IMG/VR virus record: IMGVR_UViG_3300044646_002195
Location: 1 to 30,194 of that record
Length of the DNA stretch: 30,194 nt
Direction: 5' to 3' (one strand)
Origin: a virus
Part shown: piece after piece, positions 20,394 to 28,306 of the stretch
How positions within the stretch are numbered: position 1 is the stretch's first letter
Layout: each line of letters starts with the position of its first letter
Made by a program: the position numbers and the translations under genes
The notes under the pieces: generated by a model
Told to the model about the DNA's origin: nothing
Seen by the model: the letters and a program-made list of their open reading frames with translations, nothing else
Database searches by the model: none

Positions 20394-20423
20394 TTGCTTT
20401 TTCGAGCAAATAGTGTAATAACC
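20394..20423 (+). promoter_or_regulatory. Promoter-like GTAATAACC leader
   Basis: TTGCTT (20394-20399), 16 nt, TAATAA (20416-20421), then CCACATAACCC and the GTG at 20433. A small stem, TTGCT/AGCAA, overlaps the -35. GTGTAATAACC is intact at 20413-20423. Confidence 0.5.
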
Positions 20424-20432
20424 ACATAACCC

Positions 20433-21374
20433 GTGAAGCAACAATACAAAGGCTCCTATTCGCTCAATGTCGCCACGCGGACGATCACGATGCAAGGCAT
20501 CGAGATACCGCCGGAGCGGGTATTGCTGGTGGTTAATTCCACGGTCGGTTTTGTTTACCATAATTTTGCGATTGAGCCGAACGGTGATATTTCGATTTCT
20601 GGCGGAAACACGATCATTGTTTTCCCGCCTTACAAAGATTGCGACACTCATCGCAACACCGATGCGCTCTCGATTTTCTATGACGACGGCGTCGATCTAG
20701 GAAAGCTGATTAGGGACGAGTTCAACGAGACGCAAACGCTCGTTCAAAACGAATTTAACGAGACGCAGGTGGAGATTGTCGATTTCCGCACGGAGGTCAA
20801 AGCTGAACTTGACGATACGCAGACTTTGTTGCAGACGGAGTTCGACGAGACACAGGCGCTCATTCCGCCTTTTCGAGCGGAAGTCAAAGCGGAGTTCGAT
20901 GAGACGCAGGCGTTGTTGCAGGCTGAGTTCGACGAAACGCAAACGATCCTCTCCAACTTTAAGACGGAGTTAAAATCCGAAAGCGACGAAACTCAGGCGC
21001 TCCTTACCGCGGAGTTTAATGAAACGCAAACGGCGATTGAGGGGTTCCGCACAGAAGTTAAGTCGGAGTCGGACGAGACACAGGGCTTGCTCACGGGCAT
21101 TCAAACGACCCTTTCTGAGTTTAAGACAGAATCAAAATCTGAAAGCGACGAGACGCAGACTATTTTAGAAGACAAGCTCCCCGACCCTGTGAACGGGCGC
21201 ATCCCTGTTGAGACGATCGGGGCTTTTGACGCCACCAACGGAGTGTCGATTGCCATGGACCACGGAGCCTTTGGCCCTATTCAAGTTAGATTTTCTCGAA
21301 GTGGCTCGGTTGTTAAGACCCTGAACCTGATTTACGACCTAGAAGGAAAATTGATTTCGGTTCTTCCAGCATGA
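20433..21374 (+). CDS. Paralogue of the preceding tail protein, without the leucine-rich tip, 313 residues
   Basis: GTG start after the leader element. Residues 1-90 are close to those of the 18333 gene (M-K-Q-Q-Y-K-G-S-Y-S-L-N-V-A; G-N-T-I-I-V-F-P-P-Y-K-D-C). Residues 95-250 again have four 29-residue D-E-T-Q/N-E-T-Q repeats and a terminal S-E-S-D-E-T-Q-G-L-L-T-G-I-Q. The beta domain follows (V-K-T-L-N-L-I-Y-D-L-E-G-K-L-I-S-V) and the protein ends at L-P-A. It may be an adaptor or a shorter fibre subunit; a gene duplication with gain or loss of the LRR part is the simplest history. The stop overlaps the next ATG. Confidence 0.8.
   Translation: MKQQYKGSYSLNVATRTITMQGIEIPPERVLLVVNSTVGFVYHNFAIEPNGDISISGGNTIIVFPPYKDCDTHRNTDALSIFYDDGVDLGKLIRDEFNETQTLVQNEFNETQVEIVDFRTEVKAELDDTQTLLQTEFDETQALIPPFRAEVKAEFDETQALLQAEFDETQTILSNFKTELKSESDETQALLTAEFNETQTAIEGFRTEVKSESDETQGLLTGIQTTLSEFKTESKSESDETQTILEDKLPDPVNGRIPVETIGAFDATNGVSIAMDHGAFGPIQVRFSRSGSVVKTLNLIYDLEGKLISVLPA
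20715..21180 (+). repeat. 87-bp tandem repeats in the paralogue
   Basis: Four 29-residue units with D/N-E/D-T-Q at 11-residue spacing, matching the repeat number and order of the first gene, including the closing G-L-L-T-G unit. Confidence 0.78.
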
Positions 21375-24067
21375 GATTTTTATTTAACCCCATCACATCG
21401 GAGTTCAATTCGGCTCCCCCTAGGGAAATCATTTACTCCGACACCGCCCCTGCGTTTCCAATCGAAGGCACCCGCTGGGTCAACACGCTCGAAATTCGCG
21501 AGTATGTGTTTACCTTTGATGCCAACGGCGTTGGGTATTGGGTGGAGGTTGGCATCGGATCGACCGGCATCCAGGGCGAGCAGGGCATCCAGGGCGAAGT
21601 CGGGCCGGTCGGCCCCCAGGGCATTCAAGGCGTGCAGGGCCCCGCAGCGACGATTGCTGTTGGCGCCGTTACGACGGGTGAGCCTGGGACGAGTGTTTCG
21701 GTCTCGAATGCAGGCACAAGCGGAGCCGCGGTTTTAGATTTTACAATCCCTAGGGGCGCAGTCGGGCAAACCGGCGCAGTCGGCCCCCAGGGGCCACAGG
21801 GCATACAGGGGCCGAAAGGCGACGACGGCGCAAGCGTCGTGCTCAAAGGCGCAGTGAATTTTTATTCTGATCTTTCTGCAATCACTAACAAGACCCAAGG
21901 TGATCTGTATGTCGTCCAAAGCGACGGCAACGGGTATGTGTGGAGTGGATCGGGCTGGGTAAATGTCGGGCAAATCCGCGGACCGAAAGGCGACACCGGA
22001 TTGCAGGGCCCCGCAGGCCCCGCCCCAGCGGGCACGGGAGCGGTTGTCGTTAGCAACGGAACTCTTGGAACCCCTGTCGGATACGGCACCGCCAATGTCG
22101 CCAGCACACTCGTTCAGCGTGACGCCAGCGGCAATTTTTCGGCAGGCACGATTACGGCCAATGTCACCGGTAATGTGACTGGTAGTGTTACTGGGGGCGT
22201 GTCAGGAAACGCAGGCACCGCGACCAAGCTCGCCACGGCCCGTTTAATCAATGTTTCTGGTGATGTCACTGGGACGGCTCAGAGTTTCGACGGTTCGGCC
22301 AACATCACGATTCCGACCGCGATCACTGCGGGCTCGATCGTTAATGACGACATCAATGCGGCGGCGAACATTTCCGACACAAAGCTCGCGACGATTTCCA
22401 CGGCGAACAAGGTAAGCAATTCTGCCACTACGGCGACGAGTGCGAACACGGCTTTTGCAATCGTGGCGCGGGACGCGAACGGGAATTTCTCTGCGAACCA
22501 AATCACCGCGAATCTCACGGGCAATGTTACCGGCAACGCCACCAATGTTTCTGGAACGGTAGCGGTCGCCAACGGCGGCACGGGGGCAAACACGGCGGCG
22601 GGTGCGTTGGTTAATCTTGGGGCGGCAGCGGCCACGCACAATCACGACGCTTCAGCGATCAACTCTGGCACACTGGATAACGCGAGGCTCCCTGCAAGGC
22701 TCCAAGCTGCGGCTCAGACGATTACTGACTGGAATAACGCGTTGGAGAATGGGTGGTATCAAGGAAGCAGTGCAGCGAACGCCCCAGAAGGGGTGCTGGA
22801 TTGGTGGCTTGGGTATGTCGAGGCCCATTATGACCGCTGGGTGACTCAGACGGTTCACCGCTTCACCGCAGACGCTCCGACTAATACCCACATTTGGAGG
22901 AGAAGTAGCGCCGACGCGGGGGCCGCAGTGAGAACTTGGGGCCCTTGGTATAAACTCCAGCTATCTCAAGCAGAGCAAGACGCTCGATATTCTGGAGGAA
23001 CTCATACCCACACCGCAACCCCTGGGGTGGGCGGGCTTTTTCGTTGCGAATTTACAAGCAACATCGACGCGAATACAAATCGCCCAGCAGGCTCTTATGG
23101 TAGTTATGCAAATTCTGCAACAAACACCCCAACTGGGGCTGGCATTCTTCACAATTTTACTTCTGGGTCTGATGGGTCTGGGGATGGCAGTCAAATTTGG
23201 CAAGAGTTTGTAACAAACAGGTTGTGGGCGCGGCAGCGATGGGGTGGGAATTGGACAGCTTGGGCTGAAATTTCTTTGGCAGGGCACACCCACGACGACC
23301 GGTATTACACCGAGACGGAAATGAATACGCTGCTGGCAGGTAGGGCTGCCGCCGTGCACACCCACGACGACCGGTATTACACCGAGATTGAAATGAGTAC
23401 GCTGCTGGCAGGTAGGGCTGCCGCCGTGCACACCCACGACGACCGGTATTACACCGAGACTGAAATCAATACGCTACTGGCAGGGGTAGGGGGGAGCCCC
23501 ACAGGAGCCGTGATGGCTTTTGCCATGAACTCCGTGCCGACGGGGTGGCTGGCGGCGAACGGAGCGGCTGTGAGTCGAGCGACTTATGCTACGCTTTTTG
23601 CTGCGATCGGGACGACCCACGGGTCTGGAAACGGCAGCACGACATTTAACCTCCCAGACCTTCGCGGTATTTTTGTCCGTGGAAGCGGCTCTCAAGCCGT
23701 AAATGGCTTTACATATGATGGAGGCAATGTTGGCGGCAAGCAGAATGACCAAATTCACGATCACCATCACGAACACGCAGACTATTACCAAGCGACAACA
23801 GTTTCTATTACTATAAATGGTGCAAATAATTTTGCAGGTGGCAACAACAGGTACGCGTTAAGCTCGTATACTTGGAGCTACTCTGATACTGGTGCTCAAG
23901 CCGCCCGAGTGGCTAATTCTAACGGAATCCCTGGCACTTCGCCCTACACGGGCAGTCCCTTTGCCCTCGTATGGAACGGCACCGCTTGGGTGCGTCGAAA
24001 CCCTAACAATGTGGGCACCGAAACGCGCCCAGCTAATATCAGCCTCCTTTACTGCATTAAATTCTAA
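21371..24067 (+). CDS. Large tail fibre with collagen-like tracts and a C-terminal collar domain, 898 residues
   Basis: ATG overlapping the upstream TGA. N-terminal domain about 1-68 (T-R-W-V-N-T-L-E-I-R-E-Y-V-F), a first collagen-like tract about 69-95, a beta segment, a second tract about 130-158, then a third short one before residue 220. Next come repeated N-F-S-A-x-x-I-T-A-N/N-V-T-G-N units and a V-A-N-G-G-T-G-A-N-T motif typical of fibres, a W-rich domain about 450-620, three 24-residue H-T-H-D-D-R-Y-Y-T-E repeats, and a phage collar domain (G-A-V-M-A-F...P-T-G-W-L-A-A-N-G, F-N-L-P-D-L-R-G-I-F-V-R-G). H-D-H-H-H-E-H may bind metal. Probably the main receptor-binding fibre. Confidence 0.88.
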   Translation: MRFLFNPITSEFNSAPPREIIYSDTAPAFPIEGTRWVNTLEIREYVFTFDANGVGYWVEVGIGSTGIQGEQGIQGEVGPVGPQGIQGVQGPAATIAVGAVTTGEPGTSVSVSNAGTSGAAVLDFTIPRGAVGQTGAVGPQGPQGIQGPKGDDGASVVLKGAVNFYSDLSAITNKTQGDLYVVQSDGNGYVWSGSGWVNVGQIRGPKGDTGLQGPAGPAPAGTGAVVVSNGTLGTPVGYGTANVASTLVQRDASGNFSAGTITANVTGNVTGSVTGGVSGNAGTATKLATARLINVSGDVTGTAQSFDGSANITIPTAITAGSIVNDDINAAANISDTKLATISTANKVSNSATTATSANTAFAIVARDANGNFSANQITANLTGNVTGNATNVSGTVAVANGGTGANTAAGALVNLGAAAATHNHDASAINSGTLDNARLPARLQAAAQTITDWNNALENGWYQGSSAANAPEGVLDWWLGYVEAHYDRWVTQTVHRFTADAPTNTHIWRRSSADAGAAVRTWGPWYKLQLSQAEQDARYSGGTHTHTATPGVGGLFRCEFTSNIDANTNRPAGSYGSYANSATNTPTGAGILHNFTSGSDGSGDGSQIWQEFVTNRLWARQRWGGNWTAWAEISLAGHTHDDRYYTETEMNTLLAGRAAAVHTHDDRYYTEIEMSTLLAGRAAAVHTHDDRYYTETEINTLLAGVGGSPTGAVMAFAMNSVPTGWLAANGAAVSRATYATLFAAIGTTHGSGNGSTTFNLPDLRGIFVRGSGSQAVNGFTYDGGNVGGKQNDQIHDHHHEHADYYQATTVSITINGANNFAGGNNRYALSSYTWSYSDTGAQAARVANSNGIPGTSPYTGSPFALVWNGTAWVRRNPNNVGTETRPANISLLYCIKF
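23285..23485 (+). repeat. 72-bp tandem repeats, about 2.8 copies
   Basis: In-frame units of 24 codons beginning H-T-H-D-D-R-Y-Y-T-E; the first two differ by only a few bases, indicating recent or homogenised duplication. The H-x-H-x-D pattern resembles metal-binding stalk repeats of trimeric fibres. Confidence 0.85.
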
Positions 24068-24511
24068 ATGAAAGACGCATTCTCATTCCATCCTCAAACC
24101 GGCGTCTTCCTCGGCGTTACTTTAGCTCAAGAGTCTCCTTTGGAGCCAGGGGTTTTCCTGCTCCCTGCGGGATCAACTTTTGTGGAGCCGCCGCAAGTTT
24201 CCGAGAATCAACAAGCCGTCTGGCTCGGCGACTCTTGGGAAGTTCAAGACATTCTTGCGCTCGAACCTCCAGGTTCCTTTAATCCCTCATCAACGCAAAC
24301 TCCAGAGGCGACAACTCCGCAGCCTTTGACTTGGGGCACAATCCGCGCCCAGCGCAATTTTCACCTTACGCAAAGCGACTGGACTCAGCTTGCCGATGCG
24401 CCACTGAGCCCTGAACAAAAGCAGGCTTGGTCCGCTTACCGGCAGGCTCTCCGTGATGTGCCTTCCAGTTTCACTACGCCGGAAGAAGTCGTCTGGCCTG
24501 AAATCCCTTAA
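24068..24511 (+). CDS. Tail-fibre assembly chaperone-like protein, 147 residues
   Basis: Starts at the base after the fibre stop. The C-terminal half has [32 protein letters not shown] and Y-R-Q-A-L-R-D-V-P, the signature of phage tail assembly chaperones (Phage_tail_APC type). The N-terminal half is Pro/Ser-rich and may recognise the fibre. Position directly after a collar-domain fibre is classical for fibre chaperones, which fold and trimerise the fibre tip. Confidence 0.85.
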   Translation: MKDAFSFHPQTGVFLGVTLAQESPLEPGVFLLPAGSTFVEPPQVSENQQAVWLGDSWEVQDILALEPPGSFNPSSTQTPEATTPQPLTWGTIRAQRNFHLTQSDWTQLADAPLSPEQKQAWSAYRQALRDVPSSFTTPEEVVWPEIP

Positions 24512-24513
24512 CA

Positions 24514-24855
24514 ATGTTCACTTTTCCCACAAGCCCGCAACTTGGCGATACTGTTCAACTCGTAGATCGCATCTACCAGTGGAACGGCGCGGTGTGGCGG
24601 TCGATTCCGGTCACGGGGGCGCAAGGCCCCCCTGGGGCCCCAGGGCCCGCCGGACCCGCAGGCCCCGCCGGTCCCCAGGGGCAGCGAGGCGAGGCTGGCC
24701 CCGCCGGTCCAGTTGGTCCAGCAGGCCCCGCTGGGGCGAGTGGCGCGAAAGGCGATCAGGGCATCCCTGGCCCAGCCCCTTCAGGCACCGGCTTTGTGTA
24801 TGTGGAGAGTGGCGTGGCCTCCTCCACTTTGGCCTTTGATGCCGGAACTTTTTGA
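24514..24855 (+). CDS. Short collagen-like fibre protein, 113 residues
   Basis: [14 protein letters not shown] and [12 protein letters not shown] form an N-terminal head common in fibre proteins (T-S-P-x-x-G-D ... W-x-W-x-G-x-x-W). A Gly-X-Y tract of about 55 residues follows (about 35-90). The tail [23 protein letters not shown] ends in D-A-G-T-F, as does the next protein. Likely trimer-forming shaft linking to other fibre parts. Confidence 0.82.
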   Translation: MFTFPTSPQLGDTVQLVDRIYQWNGAVWRSIPVTGAQGPPGAPGPAGPAGPAGPQGQRGEAGPAGPVGPAGPAGASGAKGDQGIPGPAPSGTGFVYVESGVASSTLAFDAGTF

Positions 24856-24882
24856 CTTTCCCTAGAACACGCAGTAATAACC
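24852..24882 (+). promoter_or_regulatory. Sigma70-like promoter containing GTAATAACC
   Basis: TTGACT (24852-24857), exactly 17 nt, TAATAA (24875-24880), the best -35/-10 pair among the GTAATAACC sites. It is followed by CCCTACAACCC and 27 nt later by the ATG at 24909. The -35 overlaps the last codons of the previous gene. Confidence 0.55.
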
Positions 24883-24908
24883 CTACAACCCAATAATAAA
24901 ACAACACT

Positions 24909-25820
24909 ATGGCTAATCCCAACCTCAAAGTAGTCCGCCGCCGCTTGTCCGGCGCGGTCGGTGCCCCTTCCGACATGGAAGCGGGACAAATCGCAATAAA
25001 TTCCGTTGACGAAAAAGTTTACATCCACAATGGCACTTCCGCAATCCCCGTGGCGGGCAAGGGCGAGTTCGTGGACAAAGGCTCTGAACAGACCGTCACC
25101 GGCAAGAAAAATTTCACCGCAATCACGGTTTCCACGACCCCTGCGGATGCCAACGACGCGGTTCGCAAGACCGATCTTGATACTGAGGTCTCTGCGCTCC
25201 AGAGCGCCATCACGACCGAGGCGACAACCCGCGAGCAAGCGGACGACGCCCTCGGCCTTCGTATCGACGCCCTAGGGAGTGCCTTCAACTATGTCGGCAC
25301 TGTCAACGGCGGCGCAAACTCCGGCGCGGCGACCGACCTCTCGGCCCTGACTGAAAAAGACGCGGGCGATTACTACAAAGTAGGCACGGCGGGACACTTC
25401 GTCTTCGCCCCAGCGGCTTCGTTCTTCGCCAACAGCGGAGACGGCCTTGTCTTCAACCTCACGGGCGGCATCGACAAGATCGACAATACCAACTCGAATG
25501 TCTCGGGCACTGCGAACGAAATCGCCGTGACCGGCTCTACCGACACGGGCTACACCGTGGCGATCGACGCCGCTTTCTCGGGTCGCGTGACTGCGCTGGA
25601 GACCACCGCCTCGAACCTCGGCACCATTTCCACGCAGGACGCCGACGCGGTCGCCATCACAGGCGGCACGATCAACGGCACGGCGATCGGCGGAACGACT
25701 GCGGCGGCGGGCGCGTTCACCACAATTTCGGCCTCTGGCAATGTGACCTTCAGTGGCAACATCGTGGGTGACGGCTCGACCGAAATCACCGACTGCATCA
25801 TTGACGCGGGAACATTCTGA
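24909..25820 (+). CDS. Tail-fibre protein, 303 residues
   Basis: N-terminal R-R-L-S-G-A-V-G-A-P-S-D-M-E-A-G-Q-I-A-I-N and K-V-Y-I-H-N-G-T form a head module also found in the next gene (A-V-G-E-L-A-V-N-Y-A-D-K-K-I-F). Then V-T-G-K-K-N-F, a Thr/Ala/Asp-rich beta shaft, G-T-I-S-T-Q-D-A-D-A-V-A-I-T-G-G-T-I-N-G and G-A-F-T-T-I-S-A-S-G-N-V-T-F-S-G-N, a classic phage fibre sequence. It ends I-D-A-G-T-F, like the preceding collagen-like protein. No catalytic or peptidase (S74-type) domain is visible. Confidence 0.8.
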   Translation: MANPNLKVVRRRLSGAVGAPSDMEAGQIAINSVDEKVYIHNGTSAIPVAGKGEFVDKGSEQTVTGKKNFTAITVSTTPADANDAVRKTDLDTEVSALQSAITTEATTREQADDALGLRIDALGSAFNYVGTVNGGANSGAATDLSALTEKDAGDYYKVGTAGHFVFAPAASFFANSGDGLVFNLTGGIDKIDNTNSNVSGTANEIAVTGSTDTGYTVAIDAAFSGRVTALETTASNLGTISTQDADAVAITGGTINGTAIGGTTAAAGAFTTISASGNVTFSGNIVGDGSTEITDCIIDAGTF

Positions 25821-25826
25821 TCCCCA

Positions 25827-26909
25827 ATGGGTTATAGTAGAGTATCACTGCTAAAAAGCGAGGTCGTGGGGCAACTCCCCACGGCCTCTGCCATGGCCGT
25901 CGGCGAGTTGGCGGTCAACTATGCTGACAAGAAAATTTTTGGCAAACACCCTGGCTCCGGCGCAGTCGTGCAGATTGCGGAGCCTCCGATCTCGGTGTTG
26001 CCAATTTCCAAAGGCGGCACGGGCGAAACGACTGCCGCAGCGGCGCGAGACGCTCTGGGGGCGAAGTCCCCGCAGATTAACTTCTATGCTGCATCGACGA
26101 CTTGGACAAAGCCCGCAGGAGCAAAGCTCGTTGTAGTTGAATGCGTATCTGGCGGTGGTGGTGGTGGGTTTGGGGGAAAGCAGTCTGCTGGAACGGCAGT
26201 TTTTGGAGGAGCGGGCGGAGGTTCTGGCGGGTATGCCCGCGCAACAATCGACGCATCGCAACTTACCGATTCTAGTTACACAATAACGATTGGTAGCGGC
26301 GGCTTTGGGGGGATTGGAGCTACTTTAACAAGCGCTACTCTCGGAACATTGACTGCTTTTTCTGGCGTCACTCAAGGAACACTCGTTAGAGCATCTGCTG
26401 GTGGAACTGTTGCTGGAAATGGAGGCACAGTCCAGCCGACAGCAGGTGGGGCTGGTGCGCCTACGGGAAATGGTGGAGGTGCGGCGAACATAACTGGAAC
26501 AGGAGGAACTGGTAGTGGAACAAATTTTGCGGCATCAAGTGGCGGTGCTGGCGGCGGTATAACTGCGGCGGCAGTTGTTGGGAGTTCCACAGGTGTATTC
26601 AATGGCGGGTCTGGCGGGTCAAACCACACTGTCGGTTTGATAAGCAATGGAGGCGTTGCAAGCGCAACAGCAAATGGAGGTTCAGCAACATCAACTGCTC
26701 CAAGGACATTATCATCACTTTTAATTAACGGATGCGGTGGCGGTGGTGGTGGGGCTTGCTCGTTTGCAACTGGTTCTGGAGGAAATGGGGCAAACGGAAC
26801 TGGACATGGCTGTGGCGGCGGAGGCGGGGGATCAACCATCGGTTCCGGCGAGCGCAGCAACGGGGGCAACGGTGCGCCGGGAGCAATGCTAATTACAACT
26901 TATTTCTAA
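25827..26909 (+). CDS. Glycine-rich tail-fibre tip or adhesin, 360 residues
   Basis: Head domain about 1-60 (L-P-T-A-S-A-M-A-V-G-E-L-A-V-N-Y), linker P-I-S-K-G-G-T-G-E-T-T, then a W-T-K-P-A-G-A-K-L-V-V-V-E-C-V-S-G-G-G-G-G-G domain. The C-terminal 250 residues are dominated by Gly runs separated by variable Ser/Thr/Asn stretches (G-G-A-G-G-G-S-G-G-Y, G-C-G-G-G-G-G-G-A-C-S). This matches glycine-rich fibre tips, in which polyglycine-II-like sandwiches present variable loops to the host receptor. Paired Cys-Gly clusters are unusual. It shares its head with the 24909 gene, so both may attach to the same site. Confidence 0.82.
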   Translation: MGYSRVSLLKSEVVGQLPTASAMAVGELAVNYADKKIFGKHPGSGAVVQIAEPPISVLPISKGGTGETTAAAARDALGAKSPQINFYAASTTWTKPAGAKLVVVECVSGGGGGGFGGKQSAGTAVFGGAGGGSGGYARATIDASQLTDSSYTITIGSGGFGGIGATLTSATLGTLTAFSGVTQGTLVRASAGGTVAGNGGTVQPTAGGAGAPTGNGGGAANITGTGGTGSGTNFAASSGGAGGGITAAAVVGSSTGVFNGGSGGSNHTVGLISNGGVASATANGGSATSTAPRTLSSLLINGCGGGGGGACSFATGSGGNGANGTGHGCGGGGGGSTIGSGERSNGGNGAPGAMLITTYF

Positions 26910-26912
26910 CCA

Positions 26913-27083
26913 ATGGAAATCGACGATTGGGCAATCATCAATCAAGAACACAACTGGATCGAAATGGTCATCCGTTGGGATGGCAATACGGAAACATGGC
27001 CCCTTCCAGAAGGCACATACGCCGTGCGGCGTAGTGAGGTGGACTACTCGAAAATCCAACCTAAGCCAGAGGAGCCTCAATGA
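26913..27083 (+). CDS. Small acidic protein, 56 residues
   Basis: M-E-I-D-D-W-A-I-I-N-Q-E-H-N-W-I-E-M-V-I, then R-W-D-G-N-T-E-T-W-P-L-P-E-G-T-Y, ending K-P-E-E-P-Q. It starts 3 nt after the adhesin stop and its TGA overlaps the ATG of the next gene. Aromatic-rich and compact; perhaps a fibre accessory or chaperone, but no family is recognised. Confidence 0.65.
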   Translation: MEIDDWAIINQEHNWIEMVIRWDGNTETWPLPEGTYAVRRSEVDYSKIQPKPEEPQ

Positions 27084-27322
27084 GCGACCTCGGAAAACAT
27101 TTTGACCTTGTCCTCAAAATCGCCACGACGGTCGCCCTCCTCGCCGTGGCCCTCCTCGGCACGAAATTCGTGACCAAGGAAGAGTTTCTATCCGCCAACG
27201 CCCGAATCGAGAAGATCGAAGCCGTCCTGATCCGCATGGAACAAAACGCGGTCACTGACGCACGGCACGACAACCTGCTCAACGACCACGAAAACCGCAT
27301 CCGCGCTCTCGAACGCAAATGA
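27080..27322 (+). CDS. Membrane protein with one TM helix and a coiled-coil tail, lysis cassette
   Basis: 80 residues: TM helix about 12-30 (V-L-K-I-A-T-T-V-A-L-L-A-V-A-L-L-G-T) followed by a helical tail (A-R-I-E-K-I-E-A-V-L-I-R-M-E-Q-N, H-D-N-L-L-N-D-H-E-N-R-I-R-A-L-E-R-K). This resembles haemolysin XhlA-like or i-spanin-like proteins. The next gene is a lipoprotein that could be its outer-membrane partner. ATGA overlaps on both sides. Confidence 0.65.
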   Translation: MSDLGKHFDLVLKIATTVALLAVALLGTKFVTKEEFLSANARIEKIEAVLIRMEQNAVTDARHDNLLNDHENRIRALERK

Positions 27323-27543
27323 GTAAAGTCCTACTATTTTGTATCACCTTAGTATTTACCGGCTGTGTCAGCGTCCCTATCCCTCCGATCGGCGATCGCG
27401 TGGGAGAATTAGGCAACCTCAAACTCAGCGTCAAAGTTTCCTACGAACCCAAATCCTCCCCCGAACGACCGCCGAGCGATTCCATGCAATTTGCATGGGA
27501 GCAATTCGGCTTAACGCAACCCAAACTGTTAAAAGACAAATGA
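27319..27543 (+). CDS. Small lipoprotein, o-spanin candidate
   Basis: 74 residues. M-S-K-V-L-L-F-C-I-T-L-V-F-T-G-C gives a lipoprotein signal with lipidated Cys16 (T-G-C box). The mature part is short and Pro-rich (S-V-P-I-P-P-I-G-D-R-V), as in many outer-membrane spanins. With the preceding TM/coiled-coil protein it could form a spanin pair that fuses inner and outer membranes at lysis. This would imply a Gram-negative-type envelope in the host. Overlaps both neighbours by 4 nt. Confidence 0.62.
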   Translation: MSKVLLFCITLVFTGCVSVPIPPIGDRVGELGNLKLSVKVSYEPKSSPERPPSDSMQFAWEQFGLTQPKLLKDK

Positions 27544-27716
27544 AAATCGTAAACATCCTCATCGAACGGCTTAGTGAAAATTCCACCTGGCGCGGGCTGA
27601 TCCTCGTGGGCACCGCCCTGGGGCTCAAGCTGGAGCCCGAGCTTCAGAACCAAATCGTGATGGCGGGCCTCTCTTTGGTCGGCCTCATCAACATCGTTCG
27701 CAAAGAAAAGAAGTGA
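27540..27716 (+). CDS. Holin-like small membrane protein
   Basis: 58 residues: M-K-I-V-N-I-L-I-E-R-L-S-E-N-S-T-W-R-G-L, then hydrophobic I-L-V-G-T-A-L-G-L, a short turn with L-E-P-E-L-Q-N-Q, then I-V-M-A-G-L-S-L-V-G-L-I-N-I-V and a basic R-K-E-K-K end. Two TM segments with E-P-E between match a common small phage holin pattern. It directly precedes the endolysin; the lysis order is coiled coil, lipoprotein, holin, endolysin. Confidence 0.72.
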   Translation: MKIVNILIERLSENSTWRGLILVGTALGLKLEPELQNQIVMAGLSLVGLINIVRKEKK

Positions 27717-27717
27717 T

Positions 27718-28302
27718 TTGACAACCGAGCAAATCCAACGGATGCAGCGCCGGATCGGCGTCGTGCCGGACGGGTTCTGGGGCCCCAAGTCCCAGGCCCG
27801 TTGCCGCGAGCATCTTCGCTCGCTCATGCCAAGCCCGAACCCATGGCCGCACTCCACGCAAGCGGCGCTCCGTGAGTTCTATGGCGAACCTGGGGATGAA
27901 TCGAACCTTGTCACGATCGAGTTCCCTTTCCCCATGTATTACGACGGGAAGCCCGTCAAAAAATCCCGCTGCCATTTGAAGGTCGCGCCCTCCCTGACAC
28001 GGGTTCTCCAAGCGATCGGGAGCCTGCACGGCAAAGATCGCGAGGTCATGGAAGAGGCCGAGGACTACGGCGGTATCTTCAACTTTCGACAAAAACGCGG
28101 CGGAAACTCGTTTTCTGTCCATGCTTGGGGGGCGGCAATCGACCTCGATGCCGACGACAACACTTTTCGAGACACCTGGCCGCTGAAGGCCGATATGCCC
28201 CTGGAGATCATGGAGGCTTTCGCCCGCGAAGGTTGGCAGAGCGCAGGGGCTTTCTGGGGCTACGACGCCATGCACTTCGAGGCGACCCGCCCCAGGGCTT
28301 GA
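27718..28302 (+). CDS. Endolysin, M15-type D,D/L,D-peptidase with an N-terminal peptidoglycan-binding-like segment
   Basis: 194 residues from a TTG immediately after the holin stop; a later ATG at codon 9 is the alternative. Residues 5-40 (Q-R-R-I-G-V-V-P-D-G-F-W-G-P-K-S) resemble a peptidoglycan-binding repeat. The catalytic domain carries S-V-H-A-W-G-A-A-I-D-L (133-143: His135, Asp142) and G-Y-D-A-M-H-F-E (181-188: His186), the three zinc ligands of VanY/M15 peptidases, with Glu188 as the likely general base. It cuts peptide cross-links in the wall at lysis. The lack of a signal peptide fits export through the holin. Confidence 0.88.
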   Translation: MTTEQIQRMQRRIGVVPDGFWGPKSQARCREHLRSLMPSPNPWPHSTQAALREFYGEPGDESNLVTIEFPFPMYYDGKPVKKSRCHLKVAPSLTRVLQAIGSLHGKDREVMEEAEDYGGIFNFRQKRGGNSFSVHAWGAAIDLDADDNTFRDTWPLKADMPLEIMEAFAREGWQSAGAFWGYDAMHFEATRPRA

Positions 28303-28306
28303 ATTT

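Noticed and set aside
18333-24067. Diversity-generating retroelement target
   Set aside because: No reverse transcriptase, template repeat or accessory gene is visible in the window.
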